Assembly (NCBI GenBank): GCA_937928295.1
Contig: CALEYY010000184.1
Coordinates: 1 to 6,800, forward strand
Length of the DNA stretch: 6,800 nucleotides
From: an uncultured Moraxellaceae bacterium
Lineage (GTDB): Bacteria; Pseudomonadota; Gammaproteobacteria; Pseudomonadales; Moraxellaceae
Direction of reading: 5' to 3'
Shown here: piece after piece, positions 1 through 6,232 of the stretch
Layout of the letters: the number at the start of each line of letters is the position of its first letter
How positions within the stretch are numbered: the stretch's first letter is position 1
The notes under the pieces: generated by a model
What the model was told of the DNA's origin: nothing
Databases searched by the model: none
The model's input: only the letters and a program-made list of their open reading frames with translations
Program-made: the position numbers and the translations under genes

Positions 1-273
1 CATGAGCATGGCACCAAAGGCTCCCTTGCGCCCCTCGTTGATCAGGTTCATACCGCTCACGCGCATGACCGCATTGGCCACGTTCCCGGTAAAGCTCGAT
101 CGGCCCAGGTCATTGCCAAACTTCTGCATGCCTGAGCGCAAGCTATCCAACATCAGCCCTTGTTGTTGCAACAGGCGGTGTCCTTCGCCGGCCATGGGGT
201 TGAGTGTGCGCACCTCGGTAAGCCAGCGCTGCAACATGGGCAGGTGGTTGAGATGGCTGACCAGTTCCATCAT
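1..273 (-). CDS. Partial phage virion-like protein fragment, 3' end outside window
   Basis: The frame is open from a stop at 298-300 down to base 1 with no stop, giving 91 codons from the ATG at 273. The product is mostly hydrophilic and helical. It ends in a stretch containing FTGNVANAVMRVSGMN followed by EGRKGAFGAML. That pattern (an arginine-serine-glycine turn, then a basic segment and 'AFG') resembles segments I associate with large phage structural or internal virion proteins; this is family memory, not a search result. No ribosome binding site is seen before 273, so the true gene probably begins elsewhere and has been cut at the joint near 273-297. Codons upstream of the ATG (TTT GGC GAC AAG CCC) may also belong to it. 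It overlaps the out-of-frame tail of the sulfatase frame. A non-phage helical protein is possible. Confidence 0.4.
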   Translation of the reverse strand, partial: MMELVSHLNHLPMLQRWLTEVRTLNPMAGEGHRLLQQQGLMLDSLRSGMQKFGNDLGRSSFTGNVANAVMRVSGMNLINEGRKGAFGAMLM

Positions 274-604
274 GGGCTTGTCGCCAAAGGCTGGGGTTCA
301 CACTGTCTGGTGCGGCTCCTTTGAGGAAGTCGTAGCTCGGCATGTCCCAGACCGTACTACTGCCATCGTCTGTGGTGCGCAGAATTTTCAGCATCGGATC
401 ACGGGCGATGAGGCCGCGCTCTGCATCGGCAAAGTCCTGCTTGTCGTTGAAGTCGAGCTCGTTGAGAACCTTGGCATTGGCCTCGCGCGTGGCGGTGGTG
501 GCAGCGGTGTGGCCTTCGGCATCGGCGCCTGCTTCGTGTGCGGACTGGCCGCAGGCGGCGAGGGCGCAGCAGAGAGAGAGTGCAAGCAGTCGTGCAGTGT
601 TCAT
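143..604 (-). CDS. Truncated N-terminus of an alkyl sulfatase lipoprotein (SdsA/BDS1-like), with unrelated tail
   Basis: The product starts with a lipoprotein signal (hydrophobic residues 5-17, lipobox LAAC, Cys18). Residues ~40-110 match the N-terminal region of linear alkyl sulfatases as I know it: NAKVLNELDFNDKQDFADAE, then GLIARDP, VWDMPSYDFLKG (86-97) and APDSVNPSLWRQA (98-110). These enzymes are secreted zinc metallo-beta-lactamase-fold hydrolases that release sulfate from alkyl sulfates such as SDS, and are about 650 residues long. Here homology stops at residue ~110, and residues 111-153 are an out-of-frame reading of the adjoining phage-like segment. The HxHxDH zinc-binding core is absent, so this piece cannot be active. 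The ATG at 604 has a GAGG (611-614) six bases upstream. It is read in the same direction as ssrA but separated from it by a terminator. The real coding part is about 275-604. Confidence 0.75.
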   Translation of the reverse strand: MNTARLLALSLCCALAACGQSAHEAGADAEGHTAATTATREANAKVLNELDFNDKQDFADAERGLIARDPMLKILRTTDDGSSTVWDMPSYDFLKGAAPDSVNPSLWRQAHDGTGQPSQPPAHVAALAYRGAHTQPHGRRRTPPVATTRADVG

Positions 605-659
605 GAGGTGCCTCGGGTGCAGACGGTGGCGGGCCGTTGAGCCTCGCTCGTCGTTTCTT

Positions 660-692
660 GTTAGTTTTGCGACCGGTCGAGACTAACCGGTT
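660..692. promoter_or_regulatory. Palindrome cluster upstream of the sulfatase gene, candidate operator
   Basis: Two perfect palindromes share an ACCGGT core: CGACCGGTCG at 670-679 and AACCGGTT at 685-692. Their centres are 14 bp apart. A third pair of arms, GTTAGT (660-665) and ACTAAC (682-687), brackets the first palindrome. The cluster lies 56-88 bp upstream of the sulfatase ATG at 604, where a repressor site would be expected. Dyads of this kind are typical of TetR-type operators, but no regulator gene is visible in the window, so the binder is unknown. No convincing -35/-10 pair was found next to it. Confidence 0.35.
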
Positions 693-707
693 GCTGGCCA
701 GCGGCCA

Positions 708-743
708 AGAAAAAACCCGCCAAGCTTAGCGCCGGGCGGGTTT
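708..743 (-). terminator. Intrinsic terminator of ssrA
   Basis: Read on the minus strand, a 9-bp perfect GC-rich stem (AAACCCGCC at 743-735 pairing with GGCGGGTTT at 721-713) closes a 13-base loop. It is followed by a run of six U (715-710). It begins 14 bases past the CCA end of the tmRNA, where ssrA termination is expected, and insulates the sulfatase gene from ssrA transcription. Confidence 0.9.
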
Positions 744-757
744 CAGGCCTTGCAGTT

Positions 758-1112
758 TGGTGGAGATGGCGGGTATCGAACCCGCGTCCGCCAGCACTCT
801 ACCCTCGGATCTACATGCTTAGTCTTCTCTATTGATTTAACCCGACACGGCCCGAGAGACAGGGCATGGAAGGCGATCCTCTAGGGTTTTAGCGCCGTAA
901 CACGAGGCGGGTTACGAAGCGATCCGGTATTTTTTGCGCTGACCGCCCCCGCATACCGGCATGCAAGTTTGGTCATAAGCCGGGATTAGGCGGCTAGTGC
1001 GTAGTTTTCGTCGTTTGCGACTATTTTTTTGGAGCGTTGATTTAGGAGAGACATTCCACTCTCCGCATGCACCTGCGGGCTTCATAACCAGCGTCGAAGC
1101 CATGTCATCCCC
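758..1112 (-). ncRNA. ssrA: Transfer-messenger RNA (tmRNA, 10Sa RNA)
   Basis: tmRNA enters stalled ribosomes with SmpB as an alanyl-tRNA mimic and then serves as mRNA, tagging the unfinished protein for proteolysis. The 5' end GGGGATGACATGGC (from 1112) and the 3' end ending ATCTCCACCA (to 758) form a seven-pair acceptor stem, GGGGAUG with CAUCUCC including one G-U. CCA is encoded. A T-loop GGGTTCGATACCC sits at 782-770. The tag frame (1018-986) reads ANDENYALAA then TAA, resuming at GCA, and is preceded by the conserved TAGTC element at 1023-1019. Both ends are fixed by pairing, giving 355 nt, normal for a one-piece tmRNA. An intrinsic terminator follows. The intact 3' end shows no duplicated attachment core elsewhere in the window, although ssrA 3' ends are common integration sites. 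Confidence 0.97.
986..1018 (-). other. tmRNA proteolysis-tag reading frame (ANDENYALAA)
   Basis: Ten codons plus TAA inside ssrA encode ANDENYALAA. The hydrophobic end (ALAA) is the degron recognised by ClpXP and related proteases, and the front part (ANDENY) carries the SspB/ClpA contact residues known from E. coli. The first alanine of the full tag comes from the charged tmRNA itself. Confidence 0.95.
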
Positions 1113-1123
1113 AGAGCAGTCGT

Positions 1124-1152
1124 AGTGTGCGCTCAGCGCTGGCCATTGTCAC
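1124..1152 (-). promoter_or_regulatory. Candidate ssrA promoter
   Basis: On the minus strand GTGACA (1152-1147) and CACACT (1129-1124) are separated by 17 bases. Transcription would start near 1117, leaving a leader of about five bases to be removed by RNase P. The -10 match is modest, and TACGAC just downstream is an alternative. Confidence 0.35.
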
Positions 1153-1168
1153 TAGCGGCTGTGTGCCC

Positions 1169-1197
1169 TTGCCGCAGACTGCTGGGTCATTTACTGT
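1169..1197 (+). promoter_or_regulatory. Candidate promoter of the acylase-dehydrogenase pair
   Basis: TTGCCG (1169-1174) and TACTGT (1192-1197) lie 17 bases apart, with a start predicted near 1204, about 26 bases before the acylase ATG. Each box has limited consensus agreement. The placement in the only upstream gap, back to back with ssrA, supports it. Confidence 0.3.
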
Positions 1198-1229
1198 TCG
1201 TCCACTCAAAAACAATAAGAGATGCCCCG

Positions 1230-3755
1230 ATGCGTCCGACGAGTTCATTCAAGTTTTCAGCTCTCAGCCTGGTGCTGGCTCTCACCGCCTGCGGTTTCGG
1301 CAGCGACAGCTCATCTGGCGGCTCAAGTGCGCCGCGCACCGGCAGCTACGATGCCCGCATCGTGCGTACGCAAATGGGCATCCCGCATATCACCGCCAAT
1401 GATTTCGGCAGCCTCGGCTATGGCCAGGCCTATGCTTTCGCGGAAGACAATCTCTGCGTCATGATGGAAGACTTCATCACCAGTCGTGGCGAGCGCGCCC
1501 GCTATTTCGGGGCCGATGGCAGCTATCGCATCGAGCCCAATGGCTCCGTGGCCGACAATGTCTCTAGCGATTTTTTCTGGAAATTCATGCTCGACGATGC
1601 CGCCTGGCAGCGCACGCGCAACAAGACCGAGCCGCAGTTCCGCGAGCTGGTCACGGGCTATGTGGCCGGCTTCAATCGCTACATCGCTGAGCTGAAGGCC
1701 GGCGAGCATCCCGGTCGTCATGCGGCTTGTGCCAAGGGCGACTGGCTGCAGCCGATTGTCGATGCCGACATGTATCGGCGTTTTGTGCGGCTTTCCATTC
1801 TGGCCAGCAGCTCGGTTTTCGTGAGCGAGATCGCCAATGCCCAGCCGCCGGCCATCCCGCCGGCTACTGCGGCGCGCAGCAGTGTGGCCAAGTCACCTGC
1901 ACGCCTGACGGCTTCGCTGAGCGCCCGAAAACTGGCGCTGGCAGGAGCTCCGGGCCCATTTGCCGACTTGCAGCAGAAGGATCATTTCGGCAGCAATATG
2001 TACGCCATCGGCAAGAACGGCAGCGCCAGCGGCCAGCCCATTGTTTACGGCAATCCGCACTTTCCGTGGCGCGGCACCGAGCGGCTCTATATTTCGCACA
2101 ACACCATCCCCGGCAAGCTCGACATCATGGGGTCGTCGCTGTACGGCGTGCCGGCGGTGCTCATCGGCTTCAATGACAAAGTGGCCTGGAGCCATACGGT
2201 GTCCACGGCATACCGCTTCACGCTGTATGAGCTGAAAGTGAATCCGGCGAATCCGACACAATATCTCTACGAAGGCGGCTTGCGTGACATGACGGCGGTG
2301 CCGCTGAAGGTGCAGGTCAAGCAGGCGGACGGCAGCCTCCAGGAAATGACGCGTACGCTCTACAAGAGCCATTTCGGCCCGATGATCACGCTGTCGGCCT
2401 CCGGCGTGCCCATCCTGCCGTGGGCCAACGGCCTGGCGTATACCCTGCGCGATGCTAATTACGAGAACGACCGCCTGATCAATCAGTTCGGCCGCTGGAA
2501 TACCGCGAAAAACCTCGACGACTTCATCAGCCTGCACAAGTCGATTCTGGGCGTGCCCTGGGTCAACACCGTGGCCAGCGGGCCCAACGGTCGTGTCTAT
2601 TATGGCGATGTCACCGTGGTGCCGAATGTCACCGATGCTCAGGTCACCAGCTGCAGTACATCGCCGCTGGTGCCGGTGATCGGCCAGGTTGCGCCCGGCC
2701 TGCCGTTGCTCGACGGCTCGCGCGCAGCCTGCGAATGGGGCACCGATCCCGATGCGCCGGCACCGGGCATCTTTGGTGGCAAGAATCTGCCCACGCTGGT
2801 GCGCGACGACTATGTGCACAACTGCAACGACAGCTACTGGCTCACCAATCCGAAGGCGCCGATCACCGGCTTTAATCGCATCATCGGCGATGAGGGCACG
2901 GAGCGATCGCTGCGTACGCGCTTGTGCATCCTGCAGGCCGAGCGCCGTCTGGCCGGTACGGATGGCCGCGCTGGCAAGACCTTCACGATCCCGGCGCTGC
3001 AAGACATCGTGCTGTCGAGCCAAATCTACTCGGTGGAGATTGCCCGCAAGCAGGTGCTCGACAGCCTGTGCACGCAGCCGCTGCTGATCGGCAGTGCCGG
3101 CCCGGTGGCCGCCACCGATCAAGCCGCCGCTTGTGCCGTGCTGACGAAGTGGGATGGCAAAGACAATCTGGCCTCGGTCGGCAGCCATGTCTGGCGCGAG
3201 TTCTTCCGGCGTGCCGTCGGCAATCTAGGCGGCCTGCCGGTGGGCTTGCCGGCCACGCCGCTGACCAGCATCTGGCGGAATGCCTTCTCGGCCAGTGATC
3301 CGGTCAATACGCCGAACACCCTCAACACCAACAACCTGCAAGTGCAGCAAGCCTTTGCCGATGGCATTGCGGCCGTGAAAGCGAGCGGCATTCCGTTTGA
3401 CCGCCCGCTGGGCCAGATCCAGTACTCCGGCGTGCAGAAGAATTCGCGTATTCCGATCTTCGGTGGCGAGGGCAGTGTTGGTGCTTTCACCGTGGTGTCC
3501 ACGCAGGGCGAAAATCTCACCAAGGACGGCTACGGCATTGTCTATGGCAACAGTTATATTCAGACCGTGACCTGGGATGCCAGCGGCCAGCCGCAGGCAG
3601 AAGGCTTCATCACCTATTCGCAATCCACGGATCCAGCTAATCCGCATTACGATGACTTCACCAAGGCTTACAGCCAGAAGAAGTGGCAGAAATTCCCGTT
3701 CAGCGCTGCTGACATCAGCACGCAGAAAATTTCCGAGCTGCATTTGCAGCAATAA
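1230..3755 (+). CDS. Penicillin acylase/AHL acylase-family Ntn hydrolase lipoprotein
   Basis: This 841-residue precursor belongs to the self-processing N-terminal-nucleophile amidases (PvdQ, QuiP, aculeacin A acylase), which cleave acyl side chains from amides such as acyl-homoserine lactones. The ATG at 1230 is chosen because it starts a lipoprotein signal (lipobox LTAC 18-21, Cys21) and follows AAGAGA (1217-1222) by seven bases. The frame is open back to 1125, but that extension lacks sense. The alpha region runs to ~190. An Ala/Pro/Ser-rich linker follows (~192-254). Self-cleavage is expected before Ser255 in HFGSNMYAIG. Counting from that Ser, His23-beta (NPH) and Val70-beta (HTV) fall at the positions of the PvdQ catalytic residues. 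The oxyanion Asn is probably N533 in HNCNDSYW. Predicted outside the cytoplasm, lipid-anchored. Substrate unknown: AHL, lipopeptide or another amide. Confidence 0.9.
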   Translation: MRPTSSFKFSALSLVLALTACGFGSDSSSGGSSAPRTGSYDARIVRTQMGIPHITANDFGSLGYGQAYAFAEDNLCVMMEDFITSRGERARYFGADGSYRIEPNGSVADNVSSDFFWKFMLDDAAWQRTRNKTEPQFRELVTGYVAGFNRYIAELKAGEHPGRHAACAKGDWLQPIVDADMYRRFVRLSILASSSVFVSEIANAQPPAIPPATAARSSVAKSPARLTASLSARKLALAGAPGPFADLQQKDHFGSNMYAIGKNGSASGQPIVYGNPHFPWRGTERLYISHNTIPGKLDIMGSSLYGVPAVLIGFNDKVAWSHTVSTAYRFTLYELKVNPANPTQYLYEGGLRDMTAVPLKVQVKQADGSLQEMTRTLYKSHFGPMITLSASGVPILPWANGLAYTLRDANYENDRLINQFGRWNTAKNLDDFISLHKSILGVPWVNTVASGPNGRVYYGDVTVVPNVTDAQVTSCSTSPLVPVIGQVAPGLPLLDGSRAACEWGTDPDAPAPGIFGGKNLPTLVRDDYVHNCNDSYWLTNPKAPITGFNRIIGDEGTERSLRTRLCILQAERRLAGTDGRAGKTFTIPALQDIVLSSQIYSVEIARKQVLDSLCTQPLLIGSAGPVAATDQAAACAVLTKWDGKDNLASVGSHVWREFFRRAVGNLGGLPVGLPATPLTSIWRNAFSASDPVNTPNTLNTNNLQVQQAFADGIAAVKASGIPFDRPLGQIQYSGVQKNSRIPIFGGEGSVGAFTVVSTQGENLTKDGYGIVYGNSYIQTVTWDASGQPQAEGFITYSQSTDPANPHYDDFTKAYSQKKWQKFPFSAADISTQKISELHLQQ

Positions 3756-3769
3756 CTTGAGAGCCTGAC

Positions 3770-5161
3770 ATGACCACCATCCAGCAAGCCTTTGATGCCC
3801 AGCGCGACACCGCCCTGCGTCTTCGCCAATCGACACTGGCCGAGCGCAAGGCGAAAATCCTGAAACTGCGCGATGCCATGCTCAAGTATCAGGACGAAAT
3901 CGTGCAGGCGGGCTGGGCCGACTTCCGCAAACCGGCCGCCGAGGTCGATCTCACGGAAGTCCTGCCGGTGGTCGCTGAAGCCAACGATGCTATGCGCAAC
4001 CTGAAGGCGTGGATGAAGCCGCAGGGCGTCTGGCCGTCGCGCATGATGCTGGGCACCAAGGGCTATATGCAGTACGAGCCCAAGGGTCGCTGCCTGATCG
4101 TGTCGCCGTGGAACTATCCGGTGAACCTCAGCCTGGGGCCGCTGGTTTCGGCCATTGCCGCCGGCAACACCGCTATCATCAAGCCTTCCGAGATGACGCC
4201 GCATGCAGCGGCCATCATCAGCAAGATCGTGCGTGAAGTGTTCGACCCCAGCGAAGTCACCGTCATCGAGGGCGAGGCGCCGGTCGCGCAGGCACTGCTT
4301 GAGCTGCCCTTCGATCACATCTTCTTCACCGGCTCGCCGGCCATCGGCAAGGTCGTCATGGCGGCAGCGGCCAAGCACCTGACTAGTGTCACGCTGGAGT
4401 TGGGCGGCAAGTCACCGACCATCGTTGATGAAACGGCGGACATCGAGCTGGCGGCGAAAAATATCCTCTGGGCCAAGTTCACCAACAATGGTCAGACCTG
4501 CATCGCCCCCGATCATATTTATGTGCACGAAAAGGTGCGTGGCGCCTTTGTCGACGCCTGTGCGCGTGTGCTCAAGGATGTCTACGGAGCCAACCCGCAA
4601 GCCAGTGATTCGCTGGCCCGTGTCGTCAACTCGCGTCACACCGGTCGTATCGGAGCCTTGCTGGAAGATGCCGTGGCCCGTGGCGCGAAAGTGCTGGCTG
4701 GCGGCCAGACCGACATGGGTGACAGCTACATCGCCCCGACCTTGCTCGGCGACATCCCGGCCGATGCCCTGATCATGCGCGAAGAAATTTTCGGGCCGCT
4801 GCTGCCGGTGATTTCGTTTAGTAATCTGGATTCGGTGATCGCGCGCATCAACGCCGACCCCAAGCCGCTGGCGCTCTACATCTGGAGCCGCACCGAGGCC
4901 AACATCACGCGTGTCATGCAGCAGACCAGCTCCGGCGGTGCCTGCATCAACCATTGCGTGGTGCAGTTCCTGCACGGCAACCTGCCGTTCGGTGGCGTCA
5001 ACAACTCCGGAATCGGCAGCGCTCACGGCCATCACGGCTTCAAGACCTTCTCGCACGAGCGCGCCGTGGTCCGTACCCGCATCATGTTGGCGAAGATGTT
5101 CTTCCCGCCCTACACGCCGTTCACGCGCAAGCTGATCTCGATTTTCCTGAAGACGGTTTAA
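3770..5161 (+). CDS. Aldehyde dehydrogenase, class 3/coniferyl-aldehyde-dehydrogenase-like
   Basis: A 463-residue NAD(P)-dependent aldehyde dehydrogenase, soluble and cytosolic, oxidising an aldehyde to the acid. Visible motifs: PWNYP (113-117), cofactor-binding Lys138 in IIKPSE, the Rossmann loop FTGSPAIG (186-193), general base Glu210 in LELGG, nucleophile Cys244 in NNGQTC, EEIFGP (338-343) and PFGGVNNSGIG (406-416). The short length and the tail FFPPYTPFTRKL fit class 3 (ALDH3, CalB-like) enzymes rather than the ~500-residue class 1/2. The ATG follows GAGAG (3759-3763) by six bases. It lies 14 nt after the acylase stop with no terminator between, so co-transcription is likely. The substrate cannot be read from sequence; fatty or aromatic aldehydes are the usual class 3 choices. 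All catalytic residues are present. Confidence 0.93.
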   Translation: MTTIQQAFDAQRDTALRLRQSTLAERKAKILKLRDAMLKYQDEIVQAGWADFRKPAAEVDLTEVLPVVAEANDAMRNLKAWMKPQGVWPSRMMLGTKGYMQYEPKGRCLIVSPWNYPVNLSLGPLVSAIAAGNTAIIKPSEMTPHAAAIISKIVREVFDPSEVTVIEGEAPVAQALLELPFDHIFFTGSPAIGKVVMAAAAKHLTSVTLELGGKSPTIVDETADIELAAKNILWAKFTNNGQTCIAPDHIYVHEKVRGAFVDACARVLKDVYGANPQASDSLARVVNSRHTGRIGALLEDAVARGAKVLAGGQTDMGDSYIAPTLLGDIPADALIMREEIFGPLLPVISFSNLDSVIARINADPKPLALYIWSRTEANITRVMQQTSSGGACINHCVVQFLHGNLPFGGVNNSGIGSAHGHHGFKTFSHERAVVRTRIMLAKMFFPPYTPFTRKLISIFLKTV

Positions 5162-5733
5162 AGCCCGAGCTGGCGACCTGCACCGAGCAGCGTCGCCACC
5201 CCCAGCACCGCGAAAATGCCTGCGGCCACGCCATGAATCCAGCGTGTCGGCAGGGCGTTGGCGATGCGGTCACCAAGCAGCACTGCCGGCACATTGGCCA
5301 GCATCATGCCTGCGGTCGTGCCCAGTACCACGGCCAGCAATGACGGATACTGCGCGGCCAGCATGATGGTGGCGATCTGCGTCTTGTCGCCGATTTCGGC
5401 CAGAAAAAAAGTAGTCAGTGTGGTGGCGAAAATGCCGAAGCGGCTCAGTCGCGCCTCTGCATCGTCAATCTTGTCCGGCACCATGATCCAGGCGGCCATG
5501 GCCAGGAAGGAAATGCCCAGCCCGTAGCGTAGTGACTCTGGTGAGAGTTGCGTGGTGATCCATGCGCCGAGAGCGCCGGCCAGGCCGTGATTGAGCAGCG
5601 TCGCGACCAAAATGCCGAGGATGATCGGGGCAGGCTTGCGAAAGCGCGCGGCGAGAATGAAGGCCAGCAGTTGTGTCTTGTCGCCGATTTCAGCGAGCGC
5701 AACAATGCCGGACGAAACAAAAAAAGCTTCCAT
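5158..5733 (-). CDS. GDT1/TMEM165 (UPF0016) family cation exporter, Mn2+/Ca2+ type
   Basis: A 191-residue inner-membrane protein made of two homologous halves. Each half carries the family signature: EIGDKTQ at 15-21 and again at 113-119, where the Glu and Asp form the cation path. About six hydrophobic spans are apparent, three around each motif, with a charged central loop (87-99). Characterised relatives include TMEM165/Gdt1 and bacterial MneA-type manganese exporters, so Mn2+ export is the most likely role and Ca2+/H+ exchange the alternative. The ATG at 5733 is preceded by AAGG (5744-5741) with seven bases between. It lies 20 nt after smpB, probably in the same transcript, leaving no room for the yybP-ykoY manganese riboswitch often found before such genes. 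Its stop codon overlaps that of the convergent dehydrogenase gene. Confidence 0.9.
   Translation of the reverse strand: MEAFFVSSGIVALAEIGDKTQLLAFILAARFRKPAPIILGILVATLLNHGLAGALGAWITTQLSPESLRYGLGISFLAMAAWIMVPDKIDDAEARLSRFGIFATTLTTFFLAEIGDKTQIATIMLAAQYPSLLAVVLGTTAGMMLANVPAVLLGDRIANALPTRWIHGVAAGIFAVLGVATLLGAGRQLGL
5381..5397. repeat. Direct repeat copy 1 within the exporter gene
   Basis: This 17-base stretch (GTCTTGTCGCCGATTTC on the + strand) recurs exactly at 5675-5691. Both copies encode the EIGDKT motif of the two halves of the GDT1-family protein, at equivalent codon phase, so the repeat reflects the internal gene duplication of the family. Confidence 0.85.
5675..5691. repeat. Direct repeat copy 2 within the exporter gene
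   Basis: Exact second copy of the 17-base stretch at 5381-5397, encoding the first EIGDKT motif. The copies are about 294 bases apart in the same orientation. Confidence 0.85.
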
Positions 5734-5753
5734 GGGGGCGCCTTGAGTGAGGA

Positions 5754-6224
5754 TTAACCGCGGTCTCTCATGATGCGGCCCTTCTCGCGGGCCCAGTCAC
5801 GATTCTTCTCGGCATCGCGCTTGTCATGCAGCTGCTTGCCCTTCACCACGGCGATTTCGAGCTTGGCGCGACCGCCGCTCCAGTACATCGCCAGCGGCAC
5901 GCAGGTGTGGCCCTTCTGCTGGATGTCGCCAATCAGGTTGTTGATTTCGCGACGACTCAGCAGCAGCTTGCGCGTGCGCGTCGGGTCGGCCACCACATGC
6001 GTGGATGTCGCCAGCAGCGGCGTGATGTGAATGCCGATGACCCAGGCTTCGTTGTTCTTCAGCAGAATGTAGGCATCGGTGAGGTTGCACTTGCCGGCGC
6101 GAAGCGACTTCACTTCCCAGCCGAGTAGGCAAAGGCCAGCCTCGAATTTTTCTTCAATGAAATACTCGTGACGGGCGCGGCGATTTTGGGCGATGGTCGC
6201 AGAGGACCCTTTGGACTGACTCAT
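5754..6224 (-). CDS. smpB: SsrA-binding protein SmpB
   Basis: The 156-residue partner of tmRNA binds its tRNA-like end, carries it into the A site of stalled ribosomes and probes the empty mRNA channel with its tail. Hallmarks are the basic start leading to [17 protein letters not shown] (14-30), [11 protein letters not shown] (35-45), the tRNA-binding LLLSRREI (87-94), and the tail [20 protein letters not shown] (133-152), which becomes helical in the decoding centre. Length is normal and nothing is missing. The ATG at 6224 is the most upstream possible start, because an in-frame TAA lies within the TATAAT box just before it. No Shine-Dalgarno sequence precedes it. It probably heads a transcript with the exporter gene 20 nt downstream. 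Its RNA partner ssrA is in this window on the same strand, about 4.6 kb further on. Confidence 0.97.
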   Translation of the reverse strand: MSQSKGSSATIAQNRRARHEYFIEEKFEAGLCLLGWEVKSLRAGKCNLTDAYILLKNNEAWVIGIHITPLLATSTHVVADPTRTRKLLLSRREINNLIGDIQQKGHTCVPLAMYWSGGRAKLEIAVVKGKQLHDKRDAEKNRDWAREKGRIMRDRG

Positions 6225-6232
6225 GGCGCAGG

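Noticed and set aside
2..640. 212-codon plus-strand open frame
   Set aside because: It runs antisense across both the sulfatase fragment and the phage-like fragment, and its translation shows no domain pattern; it is a shadow of the GC-rich minus-strand coding.
1..757. Integrated element with an attL/attR core derived from ssrA
   Set aside because: No second copy of the ssrA 3' sequence and no integrase gene in the window.
758..790. tRNA-like T-arm suggesting a tRNA gene
   Set aside because: The matching 5' half is about 320 bases away and the tag frame lies between, so it is the tRNA-like domain of tmRNA.
912..1103. 63-codon frame inside ssrA
   Set aside because: The region is tmRNA; the only translated part is the ten-codon tag in another phase.
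1125..1229. 35-codon N-terminal extension of the acylase frame
   Set aside because: It would hide the lipoprotein signal inside the protein, overlaps the likely promoters, and the ATG at 1230 has a suitable ribosome binding site.
1893..3188. 431-codon minus-strand open frame opposite the acylase
   Set aside because: Long, but antisense to clearly conserved acylase sequence. The product is rich in Arg, His and Gln with no motif or signal, as expected for the complement of high-GC coding.
3225..5056. Several minus-strand frames of 200-240 codons opposite the acylase 3' end and the dehydrogenase
   Set aside because: Same shadow effect; no recognisable domains, and the plus-strand genes have all their catalytic residues.
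5400..5725. Two runs of seven A (T on the coding strand) in the exporter gene as possible frameshift sites
   Set aside because: Both runs encode in-frame Phe codons at conserved hydrophobic positions and the reading frame is intact; no slippery heptamer with a downstream structure was evident.
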